64,000 nucleotides of DNA from Kumtagia yinganensis (lineage in GTDB: Bacteria > Pseudomonadota > Alphaproteobacteria > Rhizobiales > Rhizobiaceae). Positions 1 through 8,141 of the stretch are shown here, in pieces. Numbering within the stretch: the stretch's first letter is position 1; each line of letters opens with the position of its first letter. Location: positions 186,001-250,000 of the forward strand of contig NZ_JBEBMH010000008.1 of assembly GCF_040081985.1 (NCBI RefSeq), given 5' to 3'. The notes under the pieces were generated by a model. That model searched no databases. It saw only the letters and a program-made list of their open reading frames with translations, and was not told where the DNA came from. The position numbers and the translations under genes were made by a program.

Positions 1-754
1 CAAAGGCCGGCTGATCGGCGTCGGCACCGGTCCGGGCGATCCGGAACTGCTGACGCTGAAAGCGGTGCGCGCGCTGGGCGAGGCCGATGTGCTGGCGCAT
101 TTCGCCAAGCGCGGCAACAACGGCAATGCGCGCGCCATCGTCGAGGGCCGGCTGAAGCCGTACATCATCGAACTGCCGCTGCATTATCCCGTCACCACCG
201 AGATCGCCAAAGACCACGACGACTACAAGGCACGGATTCTCACCTTCTACGAGGAATCGGCGGCGGCCGTCGCGGAACATCTCGACGCCGGCCGCACGGT
301 AGCAGTGCTCTCCGAGGGCGACCCGCTGTTCTACGGCTCCTACATGCATCTGCATGTGCGCCTGGCGCATCTCTATCCGACAGAGGTCGTTCCCGGCGTC
401 ACCGCCATGTCCGGCTGCTGGTCGGCAACCGCCCAGCCCATCGTTCAGGGCGACGACGTGCTCACCGTGTTGCCCGGAACCATGAGCGAGTTCGAACTGG
501 CCCGCCGGCTGGCCGACACGGACGCGGCGGTGATCATGAAGGTCGGCCGCAACCTGCCGAAAATCCGCCGCGCGCTGCAATCCACCGGCAGGATGGAGCG
601 CGCCTATTACGTCGAGCGCGGCACGATGGCGAACGGCGCGGCGATGCGGCTCGCCGACAAGCCCGACGACACCGCACCTTATTTCTCGATCGTTCTCGTG
701 CCCGGCTGGCTCGGCCGCCCCGGCAGCGTTACCGCCTCCGGAGTGGTGCTTTGA
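1..754 (+). CDS. cobI: Precorrin-2 C20-methyltransferase, 5' partial
   Basis: Adds the C20 methyl group from S-adenosylmethionine to precorrin-2 in cobalamin synthesis. The reading frame is open from base 2 and starts inside the gene, so the N-terminus lies outside the window. The first visible residues contain the tetrapyrrole methylase glycine loop GVGTGPGDPELLTLKA, which shows that only a few residues are missing. Further family landmarks are SEGDPLFYGSY and VPGVTAMSGCWSA. The stop codon overlaps the TTG start of cobJ, consistent with translational coupling. The alternative of another corrin methylase is less likely given the order cobI-cobJ-cobK seen in alphaproteobacteria. Confidence 0.93.
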   Translation, partial: KGRLIGVGTGPGDPELLTLKAVRALGEADVLAHFAKRGNNGNARAIVEGRLKPYIIELPLHYPVTTEIAKDHDDYKARILTFYEESAAAVAEHLDAGRTVAVLSEGDPLFYGSYMHLHVRLAHLYPTEVVPGVTAMSGCWSATAQPIVQGDDVLTVLPGTMSEFELARRLADTDAAVIMKVGRNLPKIRRALQSTGRMERAYYVERGTMANGAAMRLADKPDDTAPYFSIVLVPGWLGRPGSVTASGVVL

Positions 755-1509
755 GCGGCCGCCTATTCGTCGTCGGGCTCGGGCCGGGCAATCCGGACCA
801 AGTCACGCCACAAGCCAGCGCGGCTGTGGCCGGTGCAAGATTCTTCTACGGCTACAAGCCATATTTAGACCGCCTCGACCTGCGCCCGGATCAGCTTCGC
901 ATCGCCTCGGACAACCGCGAGGAGCTTTCGCGGGCTGAAGCAGCACTCACCAAGGCGGCCGAAGGCGAGACAGTCGCGGTGGTTTCCGGCGGCGATCCCG
1001 GCGTATTCGCCATGGCGGCCGCCGTCTGCGAGGCGATCGAAGCCGGACCAAAGGCTTGGCGCGACATCGACATCGAAATTGTGCCCGGCGTGACGGCGAT
1101 GCTGGCTGTCGCCGCCCGCATCGGCGCGCCGCTCGGCCACGATTTCTGCGCCATCTCGCTTTCGGACAATCTGAAACCGTGGGACGTGGTGGAGCGCCGG
1201 CTTATCGCGGCGGCCGAAGCGGGTTTCGTCATCGCCCTCTACAACCCAATCAGCAAGGCGCGGCCGTGGCAATTGGGCAAGGCATTCGAGCGCCTACGTG
1301 CCGTCTTACCCGCTGAAACTCTTGTGATTTTCGGCCGCGCCGCCGGCCGGACGGACGAGCGCATCGAGATTTTTGCCTTGGGCGAGGCCAACGCCGAAAA
1401 GGCCGACATGGCGACCTGTGTCATCATCGGCTCGCGCGAGACCCGGGCAATCGAACGTGGCGACAGGTCCCCCTTGGTCTACACCCCGCGCTCGCTGGCA
1501 AGCCAATGA
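751..1509 (+). CDS. cobJ: Precorrin-3B C17-methyltransferase
   Basis: Catalyses C17 methylation and ring contraction of precorrin-3B in the aerobic cobalamin route. The 252-residue product opens with the methylase loop GLGPGNPDQVTPQA and contains SGGDPGVFAMAAAV and VPGVTAMLAVAARIG, all typical of CobJ/CbiH. The length is normal for the single-domain form. The start is a TTG at 751 that overlaps the cobI stop as TTGA; no ATG lies close to the methylase loop. Its 3' end overlaps the convergent cobK gene by 31 bases. Confidence 0.93.
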   Translation: MSGRLFVVGLGPGNPDQVTPQASAAVAGARFFYGYKPYLDRLDLRPDQLRIASDNREELSRAEAALTKAAEGETVAVVSGGDPGVFAMAAAVCEAIEAGPKAWRDIDIEIVPGVTAMLAVAARIGAPLGHDFCAISLSDNLKPWDVVERRLIAAAEAGFVIALYNPISKARPWQLGKAFERLRAVLPAETLVIFGRAAGRTDERIEIFALGEANAEKADMATCVIIGSRETRAIERGDRSPLVYTPRSLASQ

Positions 1510-2240
1510 TCGATCGCGGCAATCGTGGCGGAGACAGTGTCGGCCGTTTCAACGGCGGGCAGGACCGGACGGCGAAACAGGATGACCTCAATCCCGAGCG
1601 CCCGCGCCGCTGCGATCTTGCCGTAAGTGGCTGTACCTCCACTGTTTTTCGCGACGACGGCATCGATACGGCGCTCGACCAGCAGCGCTCCTTCCGCATC
1701 CTCGGCAAAAGGCCCGCGCGCCAGAATGTAGGTCGCATTCGGCACGGCAAGCGGCGGCTCGACCGGATCGACACTGCGGATCAGGTAGGAATGCTGCGGC
1801 GCGGTTTCGAAGGGGCCAAGCTCCTGCCGGCCGAGCGCCAGGAGCACCTTTCGCGGATGGGATCCGAGTGCCGCGACCGCAGCCTCCGCATCGGCCACCA
1901 GCGTCCACCGGTCGTAGGGCTGGCGTCGCCAGGGCGGGCGGCGAAGCGCCAGGATTTTTACGCCGGCCTGTTCGGCGGCCTGCGCGGCATTCGCGGAGAT
2001 ACGCGCCGCGTAGGGATGCGTGGCATCGATCAGCAAGGAGATCTCTTGCTCTTTCAGATAGTTGACAAGGCCGTCGACACCACCGAACCCGCCGCTGCGA
2101 ACCGGCACGGGGTGATCGACCGGATTTGCCGTGCGGCCGGCAAGCGACAGCGTGATTTCGAACGCGTCGCGATCGGCCAGCCCTTCGGCCAGTTGCCGGG
2201 CTTCGGTGGTGCCGCCGAGAATCAGAATGCGGTGGGTCAT
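1479..2240 (-). CDS. cobK: Precorrin-6A reductase
   Basis: NADPH-dependent reduction of precorrin-6A to precorrin-6B. The 253-residue product begins MTHRILILGGTTEARQLAE, the typical CobK/CbiJ start, and carries LLIDATHPYAARISANA, a conserved CobK motif. The frame stays open 44 codons upstream, but the methionine at 2240 sits directly before the nucleotide-binding strand and is chosen. It is the only minus-strand gene between cobJ and cobL. Its start codon overlaps the ATG-ATG start of divergent cobL, and its 3' end overlaps cobJ by 31 bases, so there is no free promoter space on either side. Confidence 0.92.
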   Translation of the reverse strand: MTHRILILGGTTEARQLAEGLADRDAFEITLSLAGRTANPVDHPVPVRSGGFGGVDGLVNYLKEQEISLLIDATHPYAARISANAAQAAEQAGVKILALRRPPWRRQPYDRWTLVADAEAAVAALGSHPRKVLLALGRQELGPFETAPQHSYLIRSVDPVEPPLAVPNATYILARGPFAEDAEGALLVERRIDAVVAKNSGGTATYGKIAAARALGIEVILFRRPVLPAVETADTVSATIAAIDHWLASERGV

Positions 2241-2241
2241 G

Positions 2242-3474
2242 ATGGCCGCTAAGCAGACCATGGCGGCGGGACGATGGCTATCCGTTATCGGCATCGGCGA
2301 GGATGGGCTGGACGGGCTTGGCGCGGAGGCAAGGCGGCGGATATCCGAAGCCGAAATCGTGTTCGGCGGCAAGCGGCACTTGGCGCTGGCAGCGGCGGAA
2401 ATAAAAGGCGAATCAAAGATTTGGCCGTCGCCCTTCGACTCGCAGTTGCGCGAGGTGCTTGCCTTGCGAGGCCGAAAAATCTGCGTGCTGGCCTCGGGCG
2501 ATCCGTTCCTGCACGGTGTCGGCGCGACGCTTGCGAACTATGTGCCGACCTCGGAAATGCAAACGATTCCAGCGCCTTCCGCCTTTTCGCTGGCGGCGAG
2601 CCGGCTCGGTTGGGCACTGCCGGACGTCGAGACCGTTTCGCTGCACGGCAAGGCGATCTCGCTGATCCGGCCGCTGCTGCATCCCGGCACCCGCATCCTG
2701 GCGCTCACATCCGATTCCAATGCACCCGGAAAGATCGCCAACTATCTGACGGAACTGGGTTTTGGACCGTCGCTACTCACCGTCCTCGAAGCGCTGGGCG
2801 GCCCTGACGAGCAGCTGCAGACGATGCGCGCCCACGCCGTCAAGTCCGAAAAATTCAATCCACTCAACGTGTTGGCCGTCGAGGTGGCTTCCGAAGCGGC
2901 AAATGAGCTGACGCCACTGTCTCCCGGACTTGCCGAAAGCCTGTTCGAGCATGACGGCCAGATCACCAAACGCGAAATCCGCGCCGTGACGATTTCGTCG
3001 CTGGCGCCCCTGCGCGGCGAACTGCTCTGGGACATCGGAGCCGGCTCAGGCTCGATCGCCATCGAGTGGATGCTGCGGCATCCTTCGATGCGGGCCATCG
3101 CGATCGAGGCGGCGGAAGAGCGGGCCGACCGCATCCGCCTCAATGCGGACACGCTGGGCGTGCCGGGACTGGTGGTCGTCAAAGGCACCGCTCCCGAGGC
3201 GTTGGCGGGATTGCAGCCACCGGACGCGATTTTTGTCGGCGGCGGCGGCAGCGAAACCGGCGTCATGGACGCGGCGCTCGATGCGCTTAAGCCTGGCGGG
3301 CGGCTTGTTGCCAATGCGGTGACGCTGGAGATGGAGGCGATGCTGATCGCAAAGCAAGCGACGCTGGGCGGCGAGTTGATCCGGATCGCGGTTTCGCGGT
3401 CAGCCCCGGTGGGGACCATGACCGGCTGGCGGCCGGCTATGCCGGTGACCCAATGGATCTGGCGCAAACCATGA
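2242..3474 (+). CDS. cobL: Precorrin-6Y C5,15-methyltransferase (decarboxylating)
   Basis: A two-domain enzyme (about 410 residues) that methylates C5 and C15 of precorrin-6B and decarboxylates the C12 side chain. The N-terminal half is a tetrapyrrole methylase (VIGIGEDGLDGLGAEA, LASGDPFLHGVGATL, IPAPSAFSLAASRLG), equivalent to CbiE. The C-terminal half is a Rossmann methyltransferase with LLWDIGAGSGSIAIEW, equivalent to CbiT. The fusion is the usual aerobic-pathway arrangement. Start candidates are ATG at 2239, 2242 or 2260; 2242 avoids most of the overlap with the cobK start and gives the family length. The stop overlaps cobE as ATGA. Confidence 0.93.
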   Translation: MAAKQTMAAGRWLSVIGIGEDGLDGLGAEARRRISEAEIVFGGKRHLALAAAEIKGESKIWPSPFDSQLREVLALRGRKICVLASGDPFLHGVGATLANYVPTSEMQTIPAPSAFSLAASRLGWALPDVETVSLHGKAISLIRPLLHPGTRILALTSDSNAPGKIANYLTELGFGPSLLTVLEALGGPDEQLQTMRAHAVKSEKFNPLNVLAVEVASEAANELTPLSPGLAESLFEHDGQITKREIRAVTISSLAPLRGELLWDIGAGSGSIAIEWMLRHPSMRAIAIEAAEERADRIRLNADTLGVPGLVVVKGTAPEALAGLQPPDAIFVGGGGSETGVMDAALDALKPGGRLVANAVTLEMEAMLIAKQATLGGELIRIAVSRSAPVGTMTGWRPAMPVTQWIWRKP

Positions 3475-3857
3475 TCGTCGCGGGCATCGGCTGCAAATCC
3501 GGCGTCAGCGAGGAAGAAGTGCTGGCCGCGATTCGCGCGGCCCTTGGCGCGCATGACCTCGAAGCCGAAGAACTCGAAGCGCTGGCGGTGCCGGAGCAGA
3601 AGACCGGCGAGCCGGCAATCCATGCCGCCGCGCAGGCCCTGGGGCTGGTGGTGCTGGTGATCGGCCGGACGGAGTTGGCGAATGCAGGCGATCGGACGGT
3701 GACCCGCTCGAACCGCTCGCTGGAGGCGACTGGCGCCCCTTCGGCATCGGAAGCGGCCGCGCTCGCTGCCATCGGACCGAAGGGAAAATTGCTGGGGCCG
3801 CGCGTCGCGGTGGGACCGGTCACCTGCGCGCTGGCGAGCGACGAGGTTTTGCCATGA
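3471..3857 (+). CDS. cobE: Cobalamin biosynthesis protein CobE (CbiG C-terminal type)
   Basis: A 128-residue protein matching the C-terminal domain of CbiG, found as a free-standing CobE in aerobic cobalamin clusters. Its exact biochemical role is not settled in the literature I know. The start MIVAGIGCKSGVSEEEVLAAI is the family signature, and LVVLVIGRTELANAG follows near the middle. The ATG at 3471 overlaps the cobL stop; an in-frame ATG at 3453 would lie inside cobL and is less likely. The stop overlaps the cobM start as ATGA, so cobL-cobE-cobM form one translationally coupled unit. Confidence 0.88.
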   Translation: MIVAGIGCKSGVSEEEVLAAIRAALGAHDLEAEELEALAVPEQKTGEPAIHAAAQALGLVVLVIGRTELANAGDRTVTRSNRSLEATGAPSASEAAALAAIGPKGKLLGPRVAVGPVTCALASDEVLP

Positions 3858-4612
3858 CGGTGCATTTCATCGGCGCAGGCCCTGGCGCGGCCGACCTGAT
3901 CACGGTGCGCGGCCGCGACCTGATCGCGCGCTGCCCGGTCTGCCTCTATGCCGGCTCGATCGTCGCAAAGGAAATGCTCGGCTGGTGCCCGGCAGGCACA
4001 AGGCTGGTCGACACGGCGCCGATGTCACTGGACGAGATCGAGCAGGAATATGTCGCCGCTCAGGCTGCCGGACAGGACGTGGCGCGGCTGCATTCCGGCG
4101 ACCTTTCGGTGTGGAGCGCGGTGGCCGAGCAAATCCGCCGGCTGGAAAAACACGGCATCGACTACACGCTGACGCCCGGCGTGCCATCCTTCGCCGCCGC
4201 TGCCGCGAGCCTCGGGCGCGAACTGACCATCCCCGAAGTGGCGCAGAGCCTGGTGCTGACGCGCGTTTCCGGTCGGGCCTCGCCAATGCCGCCGGGGGAG
4301 ACGCTGGCCGCCTTCGGCGCGACCGGCGCGACGCTGGCGATCCATCTCGCCATCCATGCCATCGACCGGGTCGTCGACGAACTTGCGCCGCTCTACGGGT
4401 CGGACTGCCCCGTGGCGATCGTCTTCCATGCGTCGCGGCCGGACGAGCGGATCGTACGTGGGACGCTGGCGACGATTGCCGGGCTGCTTGCGGCGGAGCC
4501 GATCGAACGCACGGCGGTGATTTTTGTCGGGCGCTCGCTGGTTGCCGAAGGGTTTCGCGAGAGTTCGCTTTATGACCCGGTGTATCAGCGGCGATTCAGG
4601 GGGCGGGAGTGA
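3854..4612 (+). CDS. cobM: Precorrin-4 C11-methyltransferase
   Basis: SAM-dependent C11 methylation of precorrin-4. The 252-residue product starts MTVHFIGAGPGAADLITVRG, which is characteristic of CobM/CbiF, and contains RLHSGDLSVWSAVAEQI and TPGVPSFAAAAASLGRE. Length and order are normal for the family. It is the last gene of the cobL-cobE-cobM unit and is followed by a large inverted repeat that separates it from the convergent cbiD gene. Confidence 0.95.
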   Translation: MTVHFIGAGPGAADLITVRGRDLIARCPVCLYAGSIVAKEMLGWCPAGTRLVDTAPMSLDEIEQEYVAAQAAGQDVARLHSGDLSVWSAVAEQIRRLEKHGIDYTLTPGVPSFAAAAASLGRELTIPEVAQSLVLTRVSGRASPMPPGETLAAFGATGATLAIHLAIHAIDRVVDELAPLYGSDCPVAIVFHASRPDERIVRGTLATIAGLLAAEPIERTAVIFVGRSLVAEGFRESSLYDPVYQRRFRGRE

Positions 4613-4654
4613 TGTCGCTTCTTTCAAGCCCAAACCGTGACGGGTGGCACTCCT

Positions 4655-4821
4655 TCGCACCCCCCTCTGTCCTGCCGGACATCTCCCCCTCAAGGGGGGA
4701 GATCGGCAGCTTCGCTCTCCTCGCCATTCCTGCGAGGTTGACGACTGGCGAAAGCCAAGCGGCCGGCTCAATCTGCCCCCTTGAGGGGGAGATGCCCGGC
4801 AGGACAGAGGGGGGTGCGAAG
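4655..4821. repeat. Long intergenic inverted repeat between cobM and cbiD
   Basis: Two arms of about 51 bases (4655-4705 and 4771-4821) are reverse complements with only a couple of mismatches, separated by 65 bases. Each arm also contains its own small palindrome around a C-run/G-run pair (near CCCCCTCAAGGGGG). It lies between the 3' ends of two convergent genes, so it can fold in either transcript and may act as a bidirectional terminator. Such GC-rich palindromes are common between rhizobial genes; the family assignment is from memory. Confidence 0.8.
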
Positions 4822-4842
4822 AAACGCGACGTTGACCGGCAC

Positions 4843-5940
4843 CTACCCCACCTTCACCGACCTAAACCCCTTCCGCCCCCGCAATCCGCCGTCGCGGTCA
4901 AAGACCAGAATCTCCAGTTCGACGTCGGCGCCCTTCAGCGCCGGCGCGGCGGTGCGCCACGCGGCCTCGGCCACGGCATCGCCGATAGCCACGCCTGCCG
5001 CCTGCGCAATGGAGAACGCTTCGGCAACGGTATTGGCCTTCTTCACCGCCTCCGCCAGTTCGTGCGAACCGCCGGCGCCCATGACCAGCGCCGCCAGCGC
5101 GTCGAGATCGGCGGCGCCGCGCTTGGAATGCACGTCGAGCATGCCTTGCGCGAGTTTTGTCATCTTGGCGACGCCGCCGGCGATGGTGACGCGCGGCACG
5201 GGATGGGCGCGCACATATTTCAGCATGCCGCCGACGAAATCGCCCATGTCGATCAGCGCCACCTCGTGCAGGCCGTGGAGCTTCTGCACGGCTGCCTCGG
5301 AGGCATTGCCGGTGGAGCCGGCGATGTGCGTCAGGCCCATGGCGCGGGCGACGTCGATGCCGCGATGGATGGAATGAATCCAGGCCGAGCACGAATAGGG
5401 AATGACGATGCCCGTCGTGCCCAGAATCGAGATGCCGTGGAGAATGCCGAGGCGTGGGTTGAGTGTCCTTTGCGCCAGCGCCGCACCGTCGGGCACCGAT
5501 ATCTCGACCTCGATGTCGGCGCCCTCGCCCGCCACCTCGTGCACCGAATCGGTGATCATCTTGCGCGGCATGGGGTTGATCGCCGGCTCGCCGACGGGGA
5601 CCGGCAGGCCTGGCCTTGTGACGAGGCCCACACCCTCTCCGCGCCGAAAAGTAACGCCGGAGCCCGGCGCACCAAGCCGCACTGTCGCCTTGACCAGCGC
5701 GCCATGGGTAACGTCGGGGTCGTCGCCGGCATCCTTGACGATACCGGCCGTCGCCTCGCCATTGCCGGTCTGGTTGACGGCGAGCGCGAAGGCGACGCGC
5801 TGGCCGCCGGGCAGGCCGATCTCCACCGGGTCCGGAAATTCGCCGGTGAGCAGCGCGGCGCTCGCCGCCTTCGCGGCGGCGGCGGCGCAGGCGCCCGTCG
5901 TCCAGCCTCGTCGCAGTGGTCGGTCTTCAGTCTCCATCAT
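4843..5940 (-). CDS. cbiD: Cobalt-precorrin-5B (C1)-methyltransferase, CbiD type
   Basis: Methylates C1 of the contracted corrin ring. The 365-residue product carries the hallmark RPLRRGWTTGACAAAAAKAA near its N-terminus, then VRLGAPGSGVTFRRGEGVG, ISILGTTGIVIPYSCSAW and MGDFVGGMLKYVRAHPVPR. The ATG at 5940 puts this hallmark about seven residues from the start, as is usual; 5937 and 5973 are alternatives. It is inverted relative to its neighbours and diverges from cobA about 50 bases away. In the classical aerobic pathway this methylation is done by CobF, which is not in the window, so a CbiD replacement is suggested. Confidence 0.92.
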   Translation of the reverse strand: MMETEDRPLRRGWTTGACAAAAAKAASAALLTGEFPDPVEIGLPGGQRVAFALAVNQTGNGEATAGIVKDAGDDPDVTHGALVKATVRLGAPGSGVTFRRGEGVGLVTRPGLPVPVGEPAINPMPRKMITDSVHEVAGEGADIEVEISVPDGAALAQRTLNPRLGILHGISILGTTGIVIPYSCSAWIHSIHRGIDVARAMGLTHIAGSTGNASEAAVQKLHGLHEVALIDMGDFVGGMLKYVRAHPVPRVTIAGGVAKMTKLAQGMLDVHSKRGAADLDALAALVMGAGGSHELAEAVKKANTVAEAFSIAQAAGVAIGDAVAEAAWRTAAPALKGADVELEILVFDRDGGLRGRKGFRSVKVG

Positions 5941-5990
5941 GTCGTCTATAGGCTTGCGAAGGGCGGGCGTCATGAGCGAAAGCGGCATCC

Positions 5991-6770
5991 ATGAGCATCG
6001 CCGACGCCATCGCCCGCCTCGATTTTCGCCCGCCCGCCTTCCGGCCGGGCCATGTCTGGTTGGCCGGCGCCGGGCCGGGCGACGCCGGCTGCCTGACGCT
6101 GGACGTGCTTTCGGCGCTGGCCGAGGCCGACTGCGTCGTTTACGACGCACTGGTGTCCGAGGCCGTGCTGGCCGCAGCCGGCAAGGCTGAACGATACTTC
6201 GCCGGAAAGCGCGGCGGCAAGCCTTCTACCGAGCAGGAGGACATCACCCGGCGGCTGATCGCGCTGGCGCGCGAGGGCAAACGTGTGCTGCGGCTGAAGG
6301 GCGGCGACCCCTATATGTTCGGGCGCGGCGGCGAGGAAGCGCTGGCGCTGGCGAAGGCCGGCATCCCGTTCCGCGTGCTGCCGGGGCTGACCTCGGCGCT
6401 GGCGGGGCTCGCCGGGGCGTCGATCCCGGCCACCATGCGCGGCATCAACAAGGCCGTGGTGCTGGCCACCGGCCACGCCGCCGGCACCGATGAAGACCTC
6501 GACTGGGCCGCGCTGGCAAAGACCGGGCAGCCGATCGTCGTCTATATGGGATTGAAAAACCTGCCGCTGATCGCGCCGGCGCTCGTTGCCGGCGGTCTGG
6601 CGGCGGACACACCGGCCGCCGTGATCGAGCACGCGACCACGCCGCGCGAGCGCGTGGTGGTGGCTACGCTGGGCACTCTGGCCAACGAGGCCGAGACAGC
6701 GGGCATCGCCGCGCCGGCGCTTATCGTCATCGGCGGCATCGTTTCGATGCGGGCGGAGTTGCGGGGATGA
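5991..6770 (+). CDS. cobA: Uroporphyrinogen-III C-methyltransferase
   Basis: Transfers two methyl groups to uroporphyrinogen III to form precorrin-2, the committed step toward cobalamin and siroheme. The 259-residue product has VWLAGAGPGDAGCLTLDVL, the SUMT motif VLRLKGGDPYMFGRGGEE, and PGLTSALAGLAGASIPATM. There is no fused siroheme synthase domain, so it is the single-function cobalamin form. The start at ATG 5991 lies beside the divergent cbiD start. The stop overlaps the cobB start as ATGA. Confidence 0.95.
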   Translation: MSIADAIARLDFRPPAFRPGHVWLAGAGPGDAGCLTLDVLSALAEADCVVYDALVSEAVLAAAGKAERYFAGKRGGKPSTEQEDITRRLIALAREGKRVLRLKGGDPYMFGRGGEEALALAKAGIPFRVLPGLTSALAGLAGASIPATMRGINKAVVLATGHAAGTDEDLDWAALAKTGQPIVVYMGLKNLPLIAPALVAGGLAADTPAAVIEHATTPRERVVVATLGTLANEAETAGIAAPALIVIGGIVSMRAELRG

Positions 6771-8104
6771 CCGCGCGCGGCATCATCGTCGGGGCGCCGC
6801 GCTCTGGCTCGGGCAAGACCAGCGTCACCATCGGCCTGCTGCGCGCGCTGAAGCGGCGGGGTTTTGCCGTGCGCGGCGCGAAGTCGGGGCCGGACTACAT
6901 CGATCCGGCTTTCCACGAAGCAGCGACCGGACGGGCCGGCGTCAATCTCGATTCCTGGGCGATGCCTCCTGCCCTCATCGATCGATTGCTGGGGGAATCG
7001 AGCGAGCACGCCGACATCGTCGTGGTGGAGAGCGCCATGGGCCTCTTCGACGGCATCGTGTCGGCGGAAAACCGCTCCGGCTCGGCGGCCGACTTGGCGC
7101 GTCGTTTCGGCCTGCCGGTGCTGCTGGTGCTCGACGTGTCCGGCCAATCGCAAACGGCAGCGGCCGTGGCGAAGGGTTTTGCCATCTACGATCCGGCAGT
7201 AAGCATCGCCGGCGTGGTGCTTAACCGGGTCGGCAGCGAGCGGCACCGCAAACTGGCGACCGAGGCGATCGAGGCGGTTGGCCTCCCCGTGGTCGGCTCC
7301 GTGATGCGAGACCCGTCCATGACGCTTCCCGAACGCCATCTCGGGCTGGTGCAGGCGAGCGAACATGCGGACCTCGACGCTCATATCGACCGGCTGGCCG
7401 ACGTGATGGAACGCTCGCTGGATCTCGATCGGATCGTAGGGATGGCGGCGAGCCTTGGTGATGTCACGCCGAGTTCCATCAAACCCAGTGAATCAACTGT
7501 CATCGCCCTCCACCCACCCGGCCAGCGCATCGCGCTGGCGAAGGACGCGGCGTTCACCTTCCTCTATCCGCATCTGATCGCCGAGTGGCGGAACGCCGGT
7601 GCGGAGATCGTTCCGTTCTCGCCGCTGGCCGACGAGGCGCCGGACCAAAGCTGCAACGTCTGCTGGCTCCCGGGCGGCTATCCGGAACTGCAGGCCGGCC
7701 GGCTGGCGGCGGCCAATAGTTTCCGTAACGGCATGCGGCGCTTTGCCGAGACGCGGGCCGTGCATGGCGAGTGCGGCGGCTTCATGGTGCTGGGCGAGCG
7801 ACTGGAGGACGCGGACGGCGTGACGCACAACATGCTCGGTCTTCTCGGTCATTCGACGAGCTTTGCCAGGCGCAAAATGAATCTCGGCTACCGGCAGGCG
7901 ACGCTGCTGGCCGACTGCCCGATCGGCAAGGTGGGCGACACGGTGCGCGGCCACGAGTTCCATTACGCCTCGCTTGTCGAGGCGGGGCCGGACGCGCCGC
8001 TGGCCGAGATCGCCGATGGCCAAGGGGTGGCGCTTGGCGCTTTCGGCGGCCGGCGCGGATCGGTGAGCGGCACGTTTTTCCATGCGATCGCGAGGGCGCG
8101 TTAG
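6767..8104 (+). CDS. cobB: Cobyrinic acid a,c-diamide synthase (hydrogenobyrinate type)
   Basis: Glutamine-dependent amidation of the a and c carboxylates of hydrogenobyrinic acid, using ATP. The 445-residue protein opens with a P-loop-like dethiobiotin-synthetase fold (GAPRSGSGKTSVTIGLL) and ends with a class I glutamine amidotransferase domain whose nucleophile lies in HGECGGFMVLGE. LPGGYPELQAG is also a conserved CobB/CbiA motif. Length is normal. It overlaps cobA by 4 bases and is followed after 37 bases by cobS. Confidence 0.94.
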   Translation: MTARGIIVGAPRSGSGKTSVTIGLLRALKRRGFAVRGAKSGPDYIDPAFHEAATGRAGVNLDSWAMPPALIDRLLGESSEHADIVVVESAMGLFDGIVSAENRSGSAADLARRFGLPVLLVLDVSGQSQTAAAVAKGFAIYDPAVSIAGVVLNRVGSERHRKLATEAIEAVGLPVVGSVMRDPSMTLPERHLGLVQASEHADLDAHIDRLADVMERSLDLDRIVGMAASLGDVTPSSIKPSESTVIALHPPGQRIALAKDAAFTFLYPHLIAEWRNAGAEIVPFSPLADEAPDQSCNVCWLPGGYPELQAGRLAAANSFRNGMRRFAETRAVHGECGGFMVLGERLEDADGVTHNMLGLLGHSTSFARRKMNLGYRQATLLADCPIGKVGDTVRGHEFHYASLVEAGPDAPLAEIADGQGVALGAFGGRRGSVSGTFFHAIARAR

Positions 8105-8141
8105 TGGCCACTTCGCGCGACAGCCTGGCGGACCGGCTGGC

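Noticed and set aside
4609..5994. Long plus-strand open frame opposite cbiD (461 residues)
   Set aside because: It runs antisense to a clear CbiD gene, is histidine/arginine/glycine-rich without domains, and spans an intergenic inverted repeat; it is a high-GC shadow frame.
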